From Terebella lapidaria (lineage: Eukaryota; Annelida; Polychaeta; Terebellida; Terebellidae): 64,000 bases of DNA. Under the pieces are notes generated by a model. That model worked only from the letters and a program-made list of their open reading frames with translations. It was not told the origin of the DNA and did no database searches. Positions 1 through 9,814 of the stretch are shown here, one piece after another (the first letter of the stretch is position 1; each line of letters starts with the position of its first letter). Location: assembly GCA_949152475.1 (NCBI GenBank), contig OX424559.1, positions 13,795,809 to 13,859,808 on the forward strand. Direction: 5' to 3'. A program made the position numbers and the translations under genes.

Positions 1-1
1 T

Positions 2-1768
2 GTGAAATTGAACGGACAAAAATGGTTATCGCACTATTCCACTGCCGATATTGTCGACGCCCAGCAAGTCGACCCCAGTGTCGGAGTCGTGCGACAGTGG
101 GTACTGAACGGTACAAAACCCACGTCAAAGGAAGTCACCCGCTACGGTGAGGAAGTGAAAAATCTGGTTTCACGATGGACTTTGTTAGTGCTACAGGATG
201 GAGTCCTCATACGAAATACCAAGCCGGACCCAGCTGGTCGGACTGTCGTACAAACTGTGTTACCAGCGGCATTACGAACGGTGGTTCTACACCAACTCCA
301 CGACCTCAAGGTCGTAGGCCACCTCGGAATACAACGAACTGTTGAGAGAGTAAAGCGCCGGTTTTACTGGTCAGGTCTCGCCTTGGATGTTGCCCGCTGG
401 TGCGCCCGCTGTGCGCAGTGTGTGTCACGAAAAGGAAAACCAGCACCCAGGAGATCGCCTCTAACGCAACTACCAACTGGGGCACCATTTGATCGTATAG
501 CATTGGATATCTTAGATACCCACAAAGTTACCGGACGAGGTCACAGGTACATTCCTGTCATATCGGACTACTTTTCAAAGTACACGGAGGCATTCTCGCT
601 CCGCCGTCATACGGCCAGAAATGTCGCTGATGTCTTGGTGAATCGCTGGATCGTGTACCACGGAGTACCGAAAGCCATTCACAGCGATCAAGGAACGGAG
701 TTTGAGTCGTCATTATTTCGGAGTGTTCTACACCTTCTGGGCGCCAAGAAAATTCGGACCACGCCCTACCGACCACAAAGTGATGGTCAAGTCGAACGAT
801 TCAATCGGACTTTGTTGAATATGTTGAGTGCATTCGTCAGTGATCGTGGAAATGACTGGGATTTGCACTTACCATATGTACTCATGGCGTACCGCACCTC
901 GATGCATTCTTCTACTGGGTGTGCACCACACCTGATGGTATACGGACATGAATGCAATTTGCCTGTTGACTTGATGTTTCCTACGTATGATCCAGAACCG
1001 CTACCTCCATGCGGACCCGAATATGTCGAGTATCTCCGAACTGCTATCAGAGCTGCCCATGGGTTTGCGCAAGACCATCTACAAAAGGCTGCAACCCGTC
1101 AGAAAATGGGATATGACGCACATGCGAAATCTCGCCCTCCGTTCCAGCCGGGAGAGTTGGTACGATATTACTATCTGCCCCTCACACAGAACAATAAATT
1201 CGCCCGACCCTGGACTGGACCCTGGAAAGTCCTGGAACGTGTCACTGGGGTAGACTATCGAATTGCACTAGTCTCAAATCTACGAAATACTCGAGTCGTC
1301 CATCTTGACGTCATAAAACCGTACGAAGGCAATGCACAGTTGCTGAACTTTCACAATCAAGTCGTATCGGCACCTGAGTCGTCAAGCAGTACAGACTCAC
1401 AGACTGAACCAGCAAACGATCCTCTGGGGCTCTCAAGGAATTCCTCTACCCCTGGGATGTCACCGTACAAGACAAGCCGTCAGACACAGATCGGACTACC
1501 GAAACTGACACTACGTCATCACCCGCTAGTCGGAGAAGTCCCCCAACCGGAACGCGACGCCTTTGCCAGAAGCGAAAATCGTGCAAGTCGAACTCTAGTA
1601 CTTCACAGCAATCGCCAAGAACCCGCGGACCCAAACCCGCGATTGCTACGGACTCATCCACAAGCAAGGCTACGCCCCAGCCTGCTCCGTACAGTCGACC
1701 TAAACGCACGATTCGCCGCCCAGCCCGGTTTAGATGACCATGGTTGTGCTAAGGGATTGATTAAATGA
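2..1768 (+). CDS. Ty3/gypsy integrase region of pol (left end cut by window)
   Basis: This open frame of 588 codons continues off the left edge. It shows the standard retroelement integrase order: an N-terminal H-H-C-C zinc finger (about residues 100-140), a DDE catalytic core (first Asp in RIALDIL near 169, second in HSDQGTEF near 229, Glu in GQVERFNR near 265) and a C-terminal GPY/F-like module (WTGPWKVLERV, about 403-421) typical of Ty3/gypsy. The core includes the usual PYRPQSDGQVERFNR block. Residues after about 450 are a Ser/Thr/Pro-rich tail with no recognisable chromodomain. In the family the protein joins element DNA to the host chromosome in the nucleus. The family call is secure; the clade is not determined. 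Confidence 0.92.
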   Translation: MKLNGQKWLSHYSTADIVDAQQVDPSVGVVRQWVLNGTKPTSKEVTRYGEEVKNLVSRWTLLVLQDGVLIRNTKPDPAGRTVVQTVLPAALRTVVLHQLHDLKVVGHLGIQRTVERVKRRFYWSGLALDVARWCARCAQCVSRKGKPAPRRSPLTQLPTGAPFDRIALDILDTHKVTGRGHRYIPVISDYFSKYTEAFSLRRHTARNVADVLVNRWIVYHGVPKAIHSDQGTEFESSLFRSVLHLLGAKKIRTTPYRPQSDGQVERFNRTLLNMLSAFVSDRGNDWDLHLPYVLMAYRTSMHSSTGCAPHLMVYGHECNLPVDLMFPTYDPEPLPPCGPEYVEYLRTAIRAAHGFAQDHLQKAATRQKMGYDAHAKSRPPFQPGELVRYYYLPLTQNNKFARPWTGPWKVLERVTGVDYRIALVSNLRNTRVVHLDVIKPYEGNAQLLNFHNQVVSAPESSSSTDSQTEPANDPLGLSRNSSTPGMSPYKTSRQTQIGLPKLTLRHHPLVGEVPQPERDAFARSENRASRTLVLHSNRQEPADPNPRLLRTHPQARLRPSLLRTVDLNARFAAQPGLDDHGCAKGLIK

Positions 1769-3094
1769 TGATGAATATATGCTTGTCTATTGGACTATGA
1801 TGTCATATCACCCCAAAATATACTTTTATAATATAATAATATTATGTACATATTCATTGCAAGAACCATTTTTATGTACTGAAGTCAGTGAGGCGTTTTT
1901 CATATATTTATACTTTTGATATGACGTTATAATATTGATGCTGGTTATGATGCTATAATGTGGTATATGTTGTTATGCAATGCATATAATTTCGTACTTC
2001 TCCATTATCGTCTCGCGCCTGTTGTGCACTGCCTAAATATTTCATGACTAACCAATTCCACCCATGTGTCAGTCGTCATGTCCCGCCGTGAGCAAGGTCA
2101 CTTTGTCGCGGACGAGGTGAGAGGATAGCAATCTCCCGAGCAAGCGTCGGATATGAGCCTCTGCTCCCCCTACGCACCATTCAGGGGAATGCCCTTACAG
2201 GAAGCAGGATTCAGCTATGAACAACCCTCTGCATTCCAACGCGCGACCTGTCATCCCATTCATTGAAAATTACGCAACGCGCCACGGCGGGGCCGCCCAG
2301 ATCACCCCATCACCCCCTCACGATAATATCAGCGGTTCCATTATCTACGGCACTAGATGAAAATGAACGGACTGAACAAACTTCTGTGAGCATGGTATTA
2401 ATACTTCAGCAATTATACGAACAGTGATCGTCTGTTACAAACAACTCGATCAAATAGTTTATTGTGTGCTAATTGTGAAGATAAGGAACGGACTAATTGA
2501 GAGAGGTCACACAGGAAACAAGTTGCGCAAATAAACACTGAAGCCGCCCGCGGCACCTCCATATGAACTTTCCCAGCTAATTATAATAGTGGAAGCTAAA
2601 GGTGCAGTAAATTTGACTGTATGCTCAAAAGACAGTGATATGATTGGATTGTGTTATCCAGAAGTTTGATACGGACTATGGAAAACAGAGCAGCTGTGTG
2701 CTAACGTACTGCCCCCCATGACTGGTGTGATGAACCAGAGCTTTGATGTACACGCGTTGCCTAGGTGATGGAACGCCCCCTCTTCGCACGACTGAGAGCC
2801 GAGATGAATCAAGCGAACGTAAAAACGTATATAGACAATAGAATGAACGCACCCCCCGATTGTGGAAAAAACCGCAAAAGACACTGTCAGCACTTCAGTG
2901 TTGTTGATAAAGATATCAGAAGATAGTGTGAATTACGAGGATAAACCTATTGAACTGGACATTGTTTTGGAATACAAACAAGTTGTCAGACTATTGTGGA
3001 TACAACTATTGAGCGGATAACAGTATGATGAATTACGGACTTTGTGCATGATTGGAGTACGAACTTTGCCTTGGAATAGCAGTCGGATTAGCGT
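1769..3094. other. 3' region of the retroelement, no gene recognised
   Basis: About 1.3 kb between the integrase frame and the next open frame. It begins AT-rich (to about 2000) and becomes mixed in composition. I see no convincing coding frame, tRNA or known repeat. The hexamer CGGACT or close variants recur here and across 1-4800, for example near 2368, 2488 and 2672. A 79-codon minus-strand frame at 2654-2893 shows no family features. Confidence 0.4.
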
Positions 3095-3224
3095 GTGAAC
3101 GCACACGCAAGTGCGAAATCTCAGACTATGTCACCAGCCGCTCAGCCTCCGCCCGGGGTGTGGAGGCCAGGCCAAGGGATAATTCGGACCTACAGTAGTA
3201 CTTCGGACCTTCGGAAGTGGCCAG

Positions 3225-3638
3225 GTGGGCCTGGAAGGACCTCCCCTCTACGTCGAGGCATGCCAGTCGAACCAATATGGAATAGCTGCTTTCACCAGGC
3301 GGAATTCAATCGGATTTGGGATGGGGTCGCTCCACGAGCGACAGACCCCGACTGCCCCACACCCTCTCCTGGAGGAGAATCGCTGTCTCCAGGAGGAGCT
3401 CCGCACTGCGGAACAGGTTAATACGGACTTGCGGGAGGAAGTACAACAACTTCGGGCCCGCCTCACGACGACCCCGTCATCACCACCGGAGTCTCCTCGA
3501 ATCCCAGATGAACTGTGGACGACAATTGTGTCTGTTCTTCCACATCTACCGGCTGATGAGCAACGGCGGTTGATGCAACAGGCATCGCCAGCCGCTCGAC
3601 CTCCTGCGTCTAGGAAGCGTGATCGTCCTTCGGACTAG
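3225..3638 (+). CDS. open frame with coiled coil, 3' of integrase, function unknown
   Basis: An open frame of 137 codons lies in the 3' region of the retroelement. Residues about 48-80 form a likely coiled coil with regularly spaced leucines (LLEENRCLQEELR onward). A Pro/Ser-rich spacer follows, then a short segment beginning IPDELWTTIV that could be helical, then a basic end (RKRDRPSD). I do not recognise a family. Position after pol is where some Ty3/gypsy elements carry an extra accessory frame, but it could equally be a captured or chance frame. An overlapping frame at 3095-3421 covers the same bases and looks less protein-like. Confidence 0.35.
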   Translation: MGLEGPPLYVEACQSNQYGIAAFTRRNSIGFGMGSLHERQTPTAPHPLLEENRCLQEELRTAEQVNTDLREEVQQLRARLTTTPSSPPESPRIPDELWTTIVSVLPHLPADEQRRLMQQASPAARPPASRKRDRPSD

Positions 3639-4084
3639 TGTGTAAAACCCAGGTCGCAGCACCAGGATAGCTGTGACCTGTGAATGTCGTACTATGCATA
3701 AATGTCGTACTGTTCATATATGTCGTACTGTTATAAACTAATCCTGTTGCATTTCAGGAATTACGGACTCTAAATGTTTCCGTTCTGCTAGAGAACGTAG
3801 AGGACTGTTGTTTTACCATTCCAATGATATATATACATGTGATTATTTCAAACTGTGATTTATGTGTTGATTTTAGTGTTCCATTTTCACCTGTCGTTGT
3901 TTTAAATGTATTTGTCCAATATGTTCATATCATCTTAGTGACTGTTGACTGACTGACTGATGACTTTATTTTGACTGTTAGAATTTTTATTGTATCCATT
4001 GCATTACCATTGTCTAGCGCGGTGAATGTGTTCCCCCTTTAGGACTTTTAGCTTATCATGTTTAGATTTTTGGACAGTTAGGTT

Positions 4085-4870
4085 TCAGGGAGGGTAAATT
4101 CCCAGGGGGTAGTTTGACGAAGGGGTGTTTTGTAGAATATTTATGACAGTTATCGGCCCGAAACCCCTCCCTGACACATTCTCCCACTCGACATACACGG
4201 CACAGATTCATCACATTACTTCATACTCACCTTACATCACCCGCATGCACCGTCCAAGCACCACACCTACATGTAAACAACTCTGCTCACGATAACACTC
4301 ACCGCATTCCCTCCAATCAGCACATTTCCAGACATATAACCACGCCCACCCAGACATTACCTCACATTCGACAAATCACATGGACACCTGCCACACGACG
4401 CGGGAAATACAGACATTCAGCACTTAGCCCCGCACTTTCCCCGACAATAGGTCAATTGTATAAAGAGAGTTGTCAGATAGACATCGTGTTAATGATTGAA
4501 AGAGATATAAAATATTGAGAGGTACACTTGAAGAACATTGAATATACAGAAGAAGTTAACTAGAAATCGGACTATATTATACATCGGACTATACTGTGGG
4601 ATCACGATTGAATGTGTGAGTGACCGTGATCGTCATCGGACTATTATCATCCCAAAAAACTCCAGATTATAGTGGAATTTACGTCGGACTTCCTGTCTTG
4701 TGTTTTACACACGACCTACATCGTACTGTACGATCTCGTCGGCGTAATAGCCGCCGGTAGAAACGCTATTCCGCCACAATAATATTGTCAAGTAGTGTAC
4801 ATGATGAAGTTCATCTTGAAGACCATCCGATGTCCGTCACCTACACAGTGAAACAGTTACGTGACACTAT
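4085..4870 (+). repeat. polypurine tract and probable 3' LTR
   Basis: A purine-rich stretch (GGGAGGG near 4088, then GACGAAGGGG ending at 4125) is followed directly by TGTTTTGTAG, a fitting LTR start (4126, or 4131 if the second TG is used). Downstream is a TATA-like word (TGTATAAAGAG near 4458), as expected for the promoter inside an LTR. The end is not resolved; CCTACA at about 4712-4717 is one candidate and other candidates lie up to about 4870. No second LTR is in the window, so the call rests on position and composition. Confidence 0.45.
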
Positions 4871-5108
4871 AGGGAGGTATTGACAGACTGCTGTACCGTT
4901 GTCAAACAAACATATTTCTACTGGATTTTAATTTTGCATCACAACATCCTGAGGGTTCCCTACCACATGTATGCAGTAGACATAGTAGAAATGAACAAAT
5001 GAAAACAATTTGTAATAATTCGTTGATGGCACAGATGTATTTTGCACATTGTCACTATTATTACTTTCTTGCATATCTATTGTTATCCATGTTCAATTTA
5101 TGGTACAG

Positions 5109-5229
5109 ACGAAATTGATTGATGTGGGTGCAGTGGACCAGATAAGGAGCAGAAAGTCAAAAATCACTCTATTGATGACAGCTGCGTGCTGGGGACATCA
5201 CAAGATTGCAGAGTGGTTACTCCAAAAAG
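5109..5229 (+). CDS. ankyrin-repeat exon, divergent, most upstream visible
   Basis: Acceptor AG at 5107-5108 (TATGGTACAG) and donor AAAAAG|GTATAG at 5230. The 121-nt exon encodes one divergent ankyrin repeat: LIDVGAVDQI, then ITLLMTAACWGHHKIAEWLL, then QKG across the junction. It ends in phase 1, so it can splice to any of the downstream phase-1 modules. It starts in phase 0 if the acceptor is right, which would make it different in kind from the others and perhaps closer to the start of the ankyrin domain. No initiator exon is visible upstream; the retroelement occupies 1-4870. Confidence 0.6.
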
Positions 5230-5417
5230 GTATAGAACATCCAGTCAGACCAATAACAGAAAAAAGAGTTACCTTTTACCTTTTGGACCTCCTCTATAGA
5301 ATAAAATACAAACAAATATCAGGGTTATAACTCCCAGGTAAAGGTTTCGAAAAATAATTGATTGGCATGGCATGCATCTGTTACCATCGGCAGCACACAT
5401 CCACATTTCAAAATATC

Positions 5418-5480
5418 TAACAACAACAACAACAACCACAACAACACTACTACTACTACAACTACTACTACTACTACTAC

Positions 5481-5513
<33 letters not shown>
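5418..5513. repeat. compound trinucleotide microsatellite
   Basis: Runs of (AAC)n, then (ACT)n, then (AAT)n, in the intron after the first visible ankyrin exon. The several apparent open frames of Asn/Thr or Leu/Val runs on both strands here are products of the repeat. Confidence 0.95.
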
Positions 5514-5516
<3 letters not shown>

Positions 5517-5639
5517 TATGATCCAGTCTAATTGTGCTCAATTAGTCCGATAACGCTAATAGTCCATATCACAGGTAATCCCACAATATTCTTCTTGCGT
5601 GTAGTCGCAATCACACATACTATTCGAGTCTATTCAATT

Positions 5640-6240
5640 TAAAATTTCTTCACGTAATTCTATGTACTTCTCTCGCAGATATCCAAGACTCAACTTCCAA
5701 AAAAGCATGGGACATGTGCTGGTCACTGGGTGGGTTTTCTTGTCCCCAACTTGAACTTTCGGGTGTCGGATCACTCTCCTCTTCAGTCGCATCTTTTCTT
5801 TTTCTAGGTCGAATCGTCTTCAGTAAACTCTCTCTGATCTGTCTCAGTAGACTTTCGGGTTCACTTTCGACTTCTTTTGGCTGGGTTGAGGCAACCTTTT
5901 TCGCAAGTAGATCTTCAGATGGAACTCGGCTGCTTGGTATCCCCCTTTCTTTGGCTACGTCTTCTGACTCACCGCATTAGACGTGTGGTTTCTCGAAAGT
6001 CCCAGGCATCAATCATGACTTGTTTCCAGTCGCTCTTTCCACATTGATTGTAGGCTGATCTAGACAGAGCATCAACATTGTTGTGAACACGACCTGGCCG
6101 GTGTTGATTCTCAAAGCCCTACTCGCTTAGCAACTCGTTCAACTGGACGACTTGTCCTTCCGTAGTCGGCCTGCGACAGGAACGTTCTCCCCAGTACTGC
6201 TTGTTCTTTTGGGTGGCAAAAACAGCAGGCAATAATTCTT
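5640..6240 (-). mobile_element. fragment of a Ty3/gypsy element (RNase H end and linker to integrase)
   Basis: Read on the minus strand, 6000-6140 gives HRPGRVHNNVDALSRS followed by a Cys-Gly pair, the well-known block at the end of the Ty3/gypsy RNase H domain. Further along the minus strand (about 5980-5640) is a charged Glu/Lys/Ser-rich stretch, fitting the variable linker before integrase. The piece is a broken, truncated fossil inside an ankyrin-gene intron, in opposite orientation to the gene. It is not an obvious copy of the element at 1-4870. Outer limits are approximate. Confidence 0.7.
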
Positions 6241-6370
6241 TTCAGGTGACACATGTACATGAACATGAACACTGACACTTTCATGCTTTGTTAGAAAGCA
6301 GTGCAACAACAATATATTATATTATTATATCTCAAAGAAGTAATGTATATGTGCACATGTAATGCCCTAG

Positions 6371-6553
6371 GTGCCTCTGTGAATGCCGAGGATGGCTTGG
6401 GTCACACAGCTCTGTCTCGTGCTAGTGGTAAAGGACACACTGACGTGGTCCGTGAACTCCTAGAACACGGAGCAGATGTGGAAGAAGGAGAACCACTGAT
6501 AGAGGCGGCATGGAATGGGAAGCTAGAGGTTGTGAGGGTGCTGATTGAGAAAG
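6371..6553 (+). CDS. ankyrin-repeat exon, 61-residue module
   Basis: Acceptor CCCTAG ends at 6370 and donor GAGAAAG|GTTATC begins at 6554. The 183-nt exon starts and ends in phase 1; the split Gly codon (G|GT) is shared between modules. It encodes about two ankyrin repeats: ASVNAEDGLGHTALSRAS, GHTDVVRELLEHGADVEE, then PLIEAAWNGKLEVVRVLIEK. It is two codons shorter than most modules, at the turn after GADVEE. Its closest relative is the exon at 8483-8665. Confidence 0.88.
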
Positions 6554-6881
6554 GTTATCATTAGTATTTCATGTATTATTCAGCAGAGCAACAATAATGC
6601 CAAGTATTGCAACAATGAAGTCATGTTCATGTGACAATGAGAGATTATTTGTGGTCCATGATTATGCAAGGCAATATGTAATTTTGTATATCTCAGCAAT
6701 TTGCAAGTTGTATATTGTATTGAAGAAATTCCATATTAATTCTTAATATACTACAATTGGATTTGTATACAAATATTGACACGTTCATGTATTAGTATGC
6801 AACTGTGCAAGAATCGTGTCATAACAAGTTATCAATCATTATAAAGAAGTAATGGTGTGGGTGTGTACACGGTTGTACTAG
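6554..6881 (+). other. intron paralogous to 8666-8989
   Basis: This intron (about 328 nt) and the one at 8666-8989 align along their length, for example ATGCCAAGTA.TGCAACAAT and GCAAGGCAATATGTAATTTT in both. The exons on either side are also each other's counterparts (61-residue then 63-residue module). A two-exon block was therefore duplicated as a unit. No gene or mobile element is seen inside. Confidence 0.8.
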
Positions 6882-7070
6882 GTGCCTCTGTGACTGCCGA
6901 GGATGACGAGGATAACACGGCTCTGTCCTGTGCGAGTCGTGAGGGACACACTGACGTGGTCCATGAACTCCTAGAACACGGAGCGGATGTGGAACAAGGA
7001 CTGATAAAACCACTGATAGAGGCGGCAGTTAGTGGGAAGTTAGAGGTTGTGAGGGTGCTGATTGAGAAAG
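6882..7070 (+). CDS. ankyrin-repeat exon, 63-residue module
   Basis: Acceptor GTACTAG ends at 6881; donor GAGAAAG|GTGACT begins at 7071. 189 nt, phase 1 at both ends. Two ankyrin repeats: ASVTAEDDEDNTALSCAS, GHTDVVHELLEHGADVEQ, GLIKPLIEAAVSGKLEVVRV. The GLIKP linker matches the next three exons, showing it belongs to the same recent expansion. Confidence 0.88.
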
Positions 7071-7198
7071 GTGACTACTACTGTTAATAATGACTTGACA
7101 ATTTCATGTATTGTTAGATAACAGTGCACCAATCATCTCATGCATTATATTATTATATCTCAAAGTAGTAATATGTATGTGCACATGTAATGCCCTAG

Positions 7199-7387
7199 GC
7201 GCTTCTGTGAATGCCGAGGATGATGAGGGTCACACGGCTCTGTCCCGTGCGAGTGGTGAGGGACACACTGACGTGGTCCGTGAACTCCTAGAACACGGAG
7301 CGGATGTGGAACAAGGACTGATAAAACCACTGATAGAGGCGGCAGTTAGTGGGAAGTTAGAGGTTGTGAGGGTGCTGATTGAGAAAG
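7199..7387 (+). CDS. ankyrin-repeat exon, copy 1 of the 317-bp tandem set
   Basis: 189 nt, phase 1 at both ends, acceptor CCCTAG at 7193-7198, donor AAAG|GTGACT. Module: ASVNAEDDEGHTALSRAS, GEGHTDVVRELLEHGADVEQ, GLIKPLIEAAVSGKLEVVRV. Exon and intron together form a 317-bp unit that is repeated next to it with no difference in the protein, so this is a very recent tandem duplication. Confidence 0.9.
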
Positions 7388-7515
7388 GTGACTACTACTG
7401 TTAATAATGACTTGACAATTTCATGTATTGTTAGATAACAGTGCACCAATCATCTCATGCATTATATTATTATATCTCAAAGTAGTAATATGTATGTGCA
7501 CATGTAATGCCCTAG

Positions 7516-7704
7516 GCGCTTCTGTGAATGCCGAGGATGATGAGGGTCACACGGCTCTGTCCCGTGCGAGTGGTGAGGGACACACTGACGTGGTCCGTGA
7601 ACTCCTAGAACACGGAGCGGATGTGGAACAAGGACTGATAAAACCACTGATAGAGGCGGCAGTTAGTGGGAAGTTAGAGGTTGTGAGGGTGCTGATTGAG
7701 AAAG
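7516..7704 (+). CDS. ankyrin-repeat exon, copy 2 of the 317-bp tandem set
   Basis: Exactly 317 bp downstream of the exon at 7199-7387 and, as far as I can read, identical to it in exon and intron. 189 nt, phase 1 at both ends. The identity of both intron and exon points to unequal crossing-over or a collapsed/expanded assembly, not to selection on the protein alone. Confidence 0.9.
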
Positions 7705-7832
7705 GTGACTACTACTGTTAATAATGACTTGACAATTTCATGTATTGTTAGATAACAGTGCACCAATCATCTCATGCATTATATTATTATATCTCAAAGT
7801 AGTAATATGTATGTGCACATGTAATGCCCTAG

Positions 7833-8021
7833 GCGCTTCTGTGAATGCCGAGGATGATGAGGATCACACGGCTCTGTCCCGTGCGAGTTGTGAGGGACAC
7901 ACTGACGTGGTCCGTGAACTCCTAGAACACGGAGCGGATGTGGAACAAGGACTGATAAAACCACTGATAGAGGCGGCAGTTAGTGGGAAGTTAGAGGTTG
8001 TGAGGGTGCTGATTGAGAAAG
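7833..8021 (+). CDS. ankyrin-repeat exon, copy 3 of the 317-bp tandem set
   Basis: 317 bp after the previous copy. 189 nt, phase 1 at both ends. It differs from copies 1 and 2 by a few bases (EDDEDHT in place of EDDEGHT, RASCEGHT in place of RASGEGHT). The donor is AAAG|GTGCAAGT, followed by an 11-bp addition in the intron, so the next unit is spaced 328 bp away. Confidence 0.88.
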
Positions 8022-8160
8022 GTGCAAGTATTGTTAATACTACTGTTAATAATGACTTGACAATTTCATGTATTGTTAGATAACAGTGCACCAATCATCT
8101 CATGCATTATATTATTATATCTCAAAGTAGTAATATGTATGTGCACATGTAATGCCCTAG

Positions 8161-8349
8161 GCGCTTCTGTGAATGCCGAGGATGATGAGGGTCACACGGC
8201 TCTGTCTCGTGCTAGTCGTGAGGCACACAGTGTCGTGGTCTGTGAACTCCTGGAACACGGAGCAGATTTGGAACAAGGACCTTGGAAACCATTGATAGAG
8301 GCGACAAGGCATGAGAATTTAGCAGTTGTGAGGATGCTGATTGATAAAG
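8161..8349 (+). CDS. ankyrin-repeat exon, divergent module
   Basis: 189 nt, phase 1 at both ends. The upstream flank is nearly identical to the 317-bp set but the exon has diverged: REAHSVVVCELLEHGADLEQ, GPWKPLIEATRHENLAVVRM, LIDK. The mixed picture (near-identical start, divergent end) suggests partial gene conversion by its neighbours. Confidence 0.87.
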
Positions 8350-8482
8350 GTGACTACTACTGTTAATAATAACTTGACACTTTCATTTATTTTTAGATAA
8401 CAGTGCAACATTCATCTCAGGCAACATATTACATTATCATATCTCAAAGTAGTAATATTTAGGTGCACATGTAATGCCCTAG

Positions 8483-8665
8483 GCGCTTCTGTGAATGCCG
8501 AGGATGCTGAGGGTCACACGGCTCTGTCCCGTGCGAGTTTTCAGGGACACACTGACGTGGTCCGTGAACTCCTAGAACACGGAGCGGATGTGGAAGAAGG
8601 AAAGCCACTGATTGAGGCAGCATGGAGTGGGAAGCTAGAGGTTGTGAGGGTGCTGATTGAGAAAG
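8483..8665 (+). CDS. ankyrin-repeat exon, 61-residue module
   Basis: 183 nt, phase 1 at both ends, acceptor CCCTAG ending at 8482, donor GAAAG|GTGATT. Module: ASVNAEDAEGHTALSRAS, FQGHTDVVRELLEHGADVEE, GKPLIEAAWSGKLEVVRVLI. It shares the two-codon-shorter linker and the following intron with the exon at 6371-6553, its block-duplication partner. Confidence 0.88.
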
Positions 8666-8989
8666 GTGATTATTAGTATTTCAAGTATTATTTAGCAGAG
8701 CACAATAATGCCAAGTAATGCAACAATAAAGACATGCTCATGTAACTGTCAAAGATTATTTGTGGTGCATGATTATGCAAGGCAATATGTAATTTTGTAT
8801 ACCTCAGCAATTTGCAAGTTGTGTGGTGTATTGAAGAAGTTCATATTAGTTCTCAATATACTACAATTGGATTTGTGCAAAAATATTGACACTGATATAT
8901 TACTATGTAACTATCCAAGAATCGTGTCATAACAAATTATCAATCATTATAAAGAAGTAATGGTGTGGGTGTGTACACGGTTGTACCAG

Positions 8990-9178
8990 GTGCCTCTGTG
9001 AATGCCGTGGATGTCGATGGTCACACAGCTCTGTCCTGTGCGTCGGCTGAGGGATACACTGACGTGGTCCGTGAACTCCTAGAACATGGAGCGGATGTGG
9101 AACAAGGACAGTGGAAACCACTGATAGAGGCGGCAGGGCATGAGAAGTTAGAGCTTGTGAGGATGTTGATTAAAAAAG
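8990..9178 (+). CDS. ankyrin-repeat exon, 63-residue module
   Basis: Acceptor GTACCAG ends at 8989; donor AAAAAAG|GTGACT begins at 9179. 189 nt, phase 1 at both ends. Module: ASVNAVDVDGHTALSCAS, AEGYTDVVRELLEHGADVEQ, GQWKPLIEAAGHEKLELVRM, LIKK. Counterpart of 6882-7070 by position and intron, but with the QWKP linker. Its downstream intron carries the LINE insertion. Confidence 0.87.
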
Positions 9179-9199
9179 GTGACTATTACTGTCAATAAT

Positions 9200-9704
9200 A
9201 TATATATATATATATATGGTTTATTCGTACATAAAAAGTACACTAGTGCATATACATGTAACTGAATAAATAATACATATAACAAGTGACAACGAAGCAA
9301 AAACACACATATAAAACCAAAGGCACACAAATGACAGACACCAACATGTCAGTTTGTACACAAATACATGATAATATTATCACATTCCTCGTGTGACATG
9401 TCCATGAATATATTATCCAACTTTACATTAATCAAATCTTTAATTGCAACACAAAGTGCCTGTTTATCGAAGTCATCAGGAATCAATTTTACACGTGTTA
9501 CCAGATTTTCCAAATCATTGAGAAAGTTATTACGTAAGACGCCATATTTACCACAAATGAATGTTATACTATTACTCACAGCAGAAGAGCTGCCATTTAC
9601 TGCCAGTCTGCTACAAATTTGAACAAAATAATTTGTACTGATACAAGCTGATTTAATGAATTTCAAGAACCGTATATGTAATTGGTTTTCCACAGGAATA
9701 TCAT
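9200..9704 (-). mobile_element. 5'-truncated LINE with (TA)n tail in an ankyrin-gene intron
   Basis: A minus-strand open frame at 9349-9693 (114 codons, beginning with ENQLHIRFLKFIKSACIS and containing ICGKYGVLRNNFLNDLENL) resembles the region after the reverse transcriptase in invertebrate non-LTR elements. On the minus strand the element ends in a TA-repeat tail (9197-9218), a common LINE 3' end. Sister introns run straight from ...TTAATAAT to CTTGACA.TTTCATGTA, so they act as empty sites and place the insertion at about 9200-9704. It is severely 5'-truncated. The clade is not determined; the RT domain is absent. Confidence 0.65.
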
Positions 9705-9814
9705 CTTGACACTTTCATGTACTGTTAGATTACAGTGCAACAATCATCTCATACAATATTTCATATTATAATATCTCAAAGTAGTAATGTATATGTGCAC
9801 ATGTAATGTACTAG

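Larger units (their letters stand above)
1..4870 (+). mobile_element. Ty3/gypsy-type LTR retrotransposon, 3' portion
   Basis: The left edge of the window lies inside the pol gene of a Ty3/gypsy-type element. Visible parts in order are the integrase frame (to 1768), a long 3' region with a coiled-coil open frame (3225-3638), a purine-rich tract near 4085-4125 and a probable 3' LTR. Gag, protease, reverse transcriptase and the 5' LTR would lie outside the window. The integrase part looks whole in what can be seen, which suggests a fairly young copy; completeness of the element cannot be judged. The right end is an estimate, because the LTR end could not be fixed without a second LTR to compare. 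Confidence 0.7.

Noticed and set aside
3095-3421. 108-codon frame overlapping the coiled-coil frame
   Set aside because: Pro/Gly/Ser-rich with no pattern; the overlapping frame has a clear heptad-like segment, so this one is probably its shadow, though its first part could not be ruled out.
5269-5553. Open frames with runs of Asn, Thr, Ile, Leu or Val
   Set aside because: Products of the AAC/ACT/AAT microsatellite.
5714-5980. Plus-strand frame rich in Ser and Leu
   Set aside because: It is the opposite strand of a Ty3/gypsy fragment whose minus-strand reading gives recognisable RNase H-end sequence next to it.
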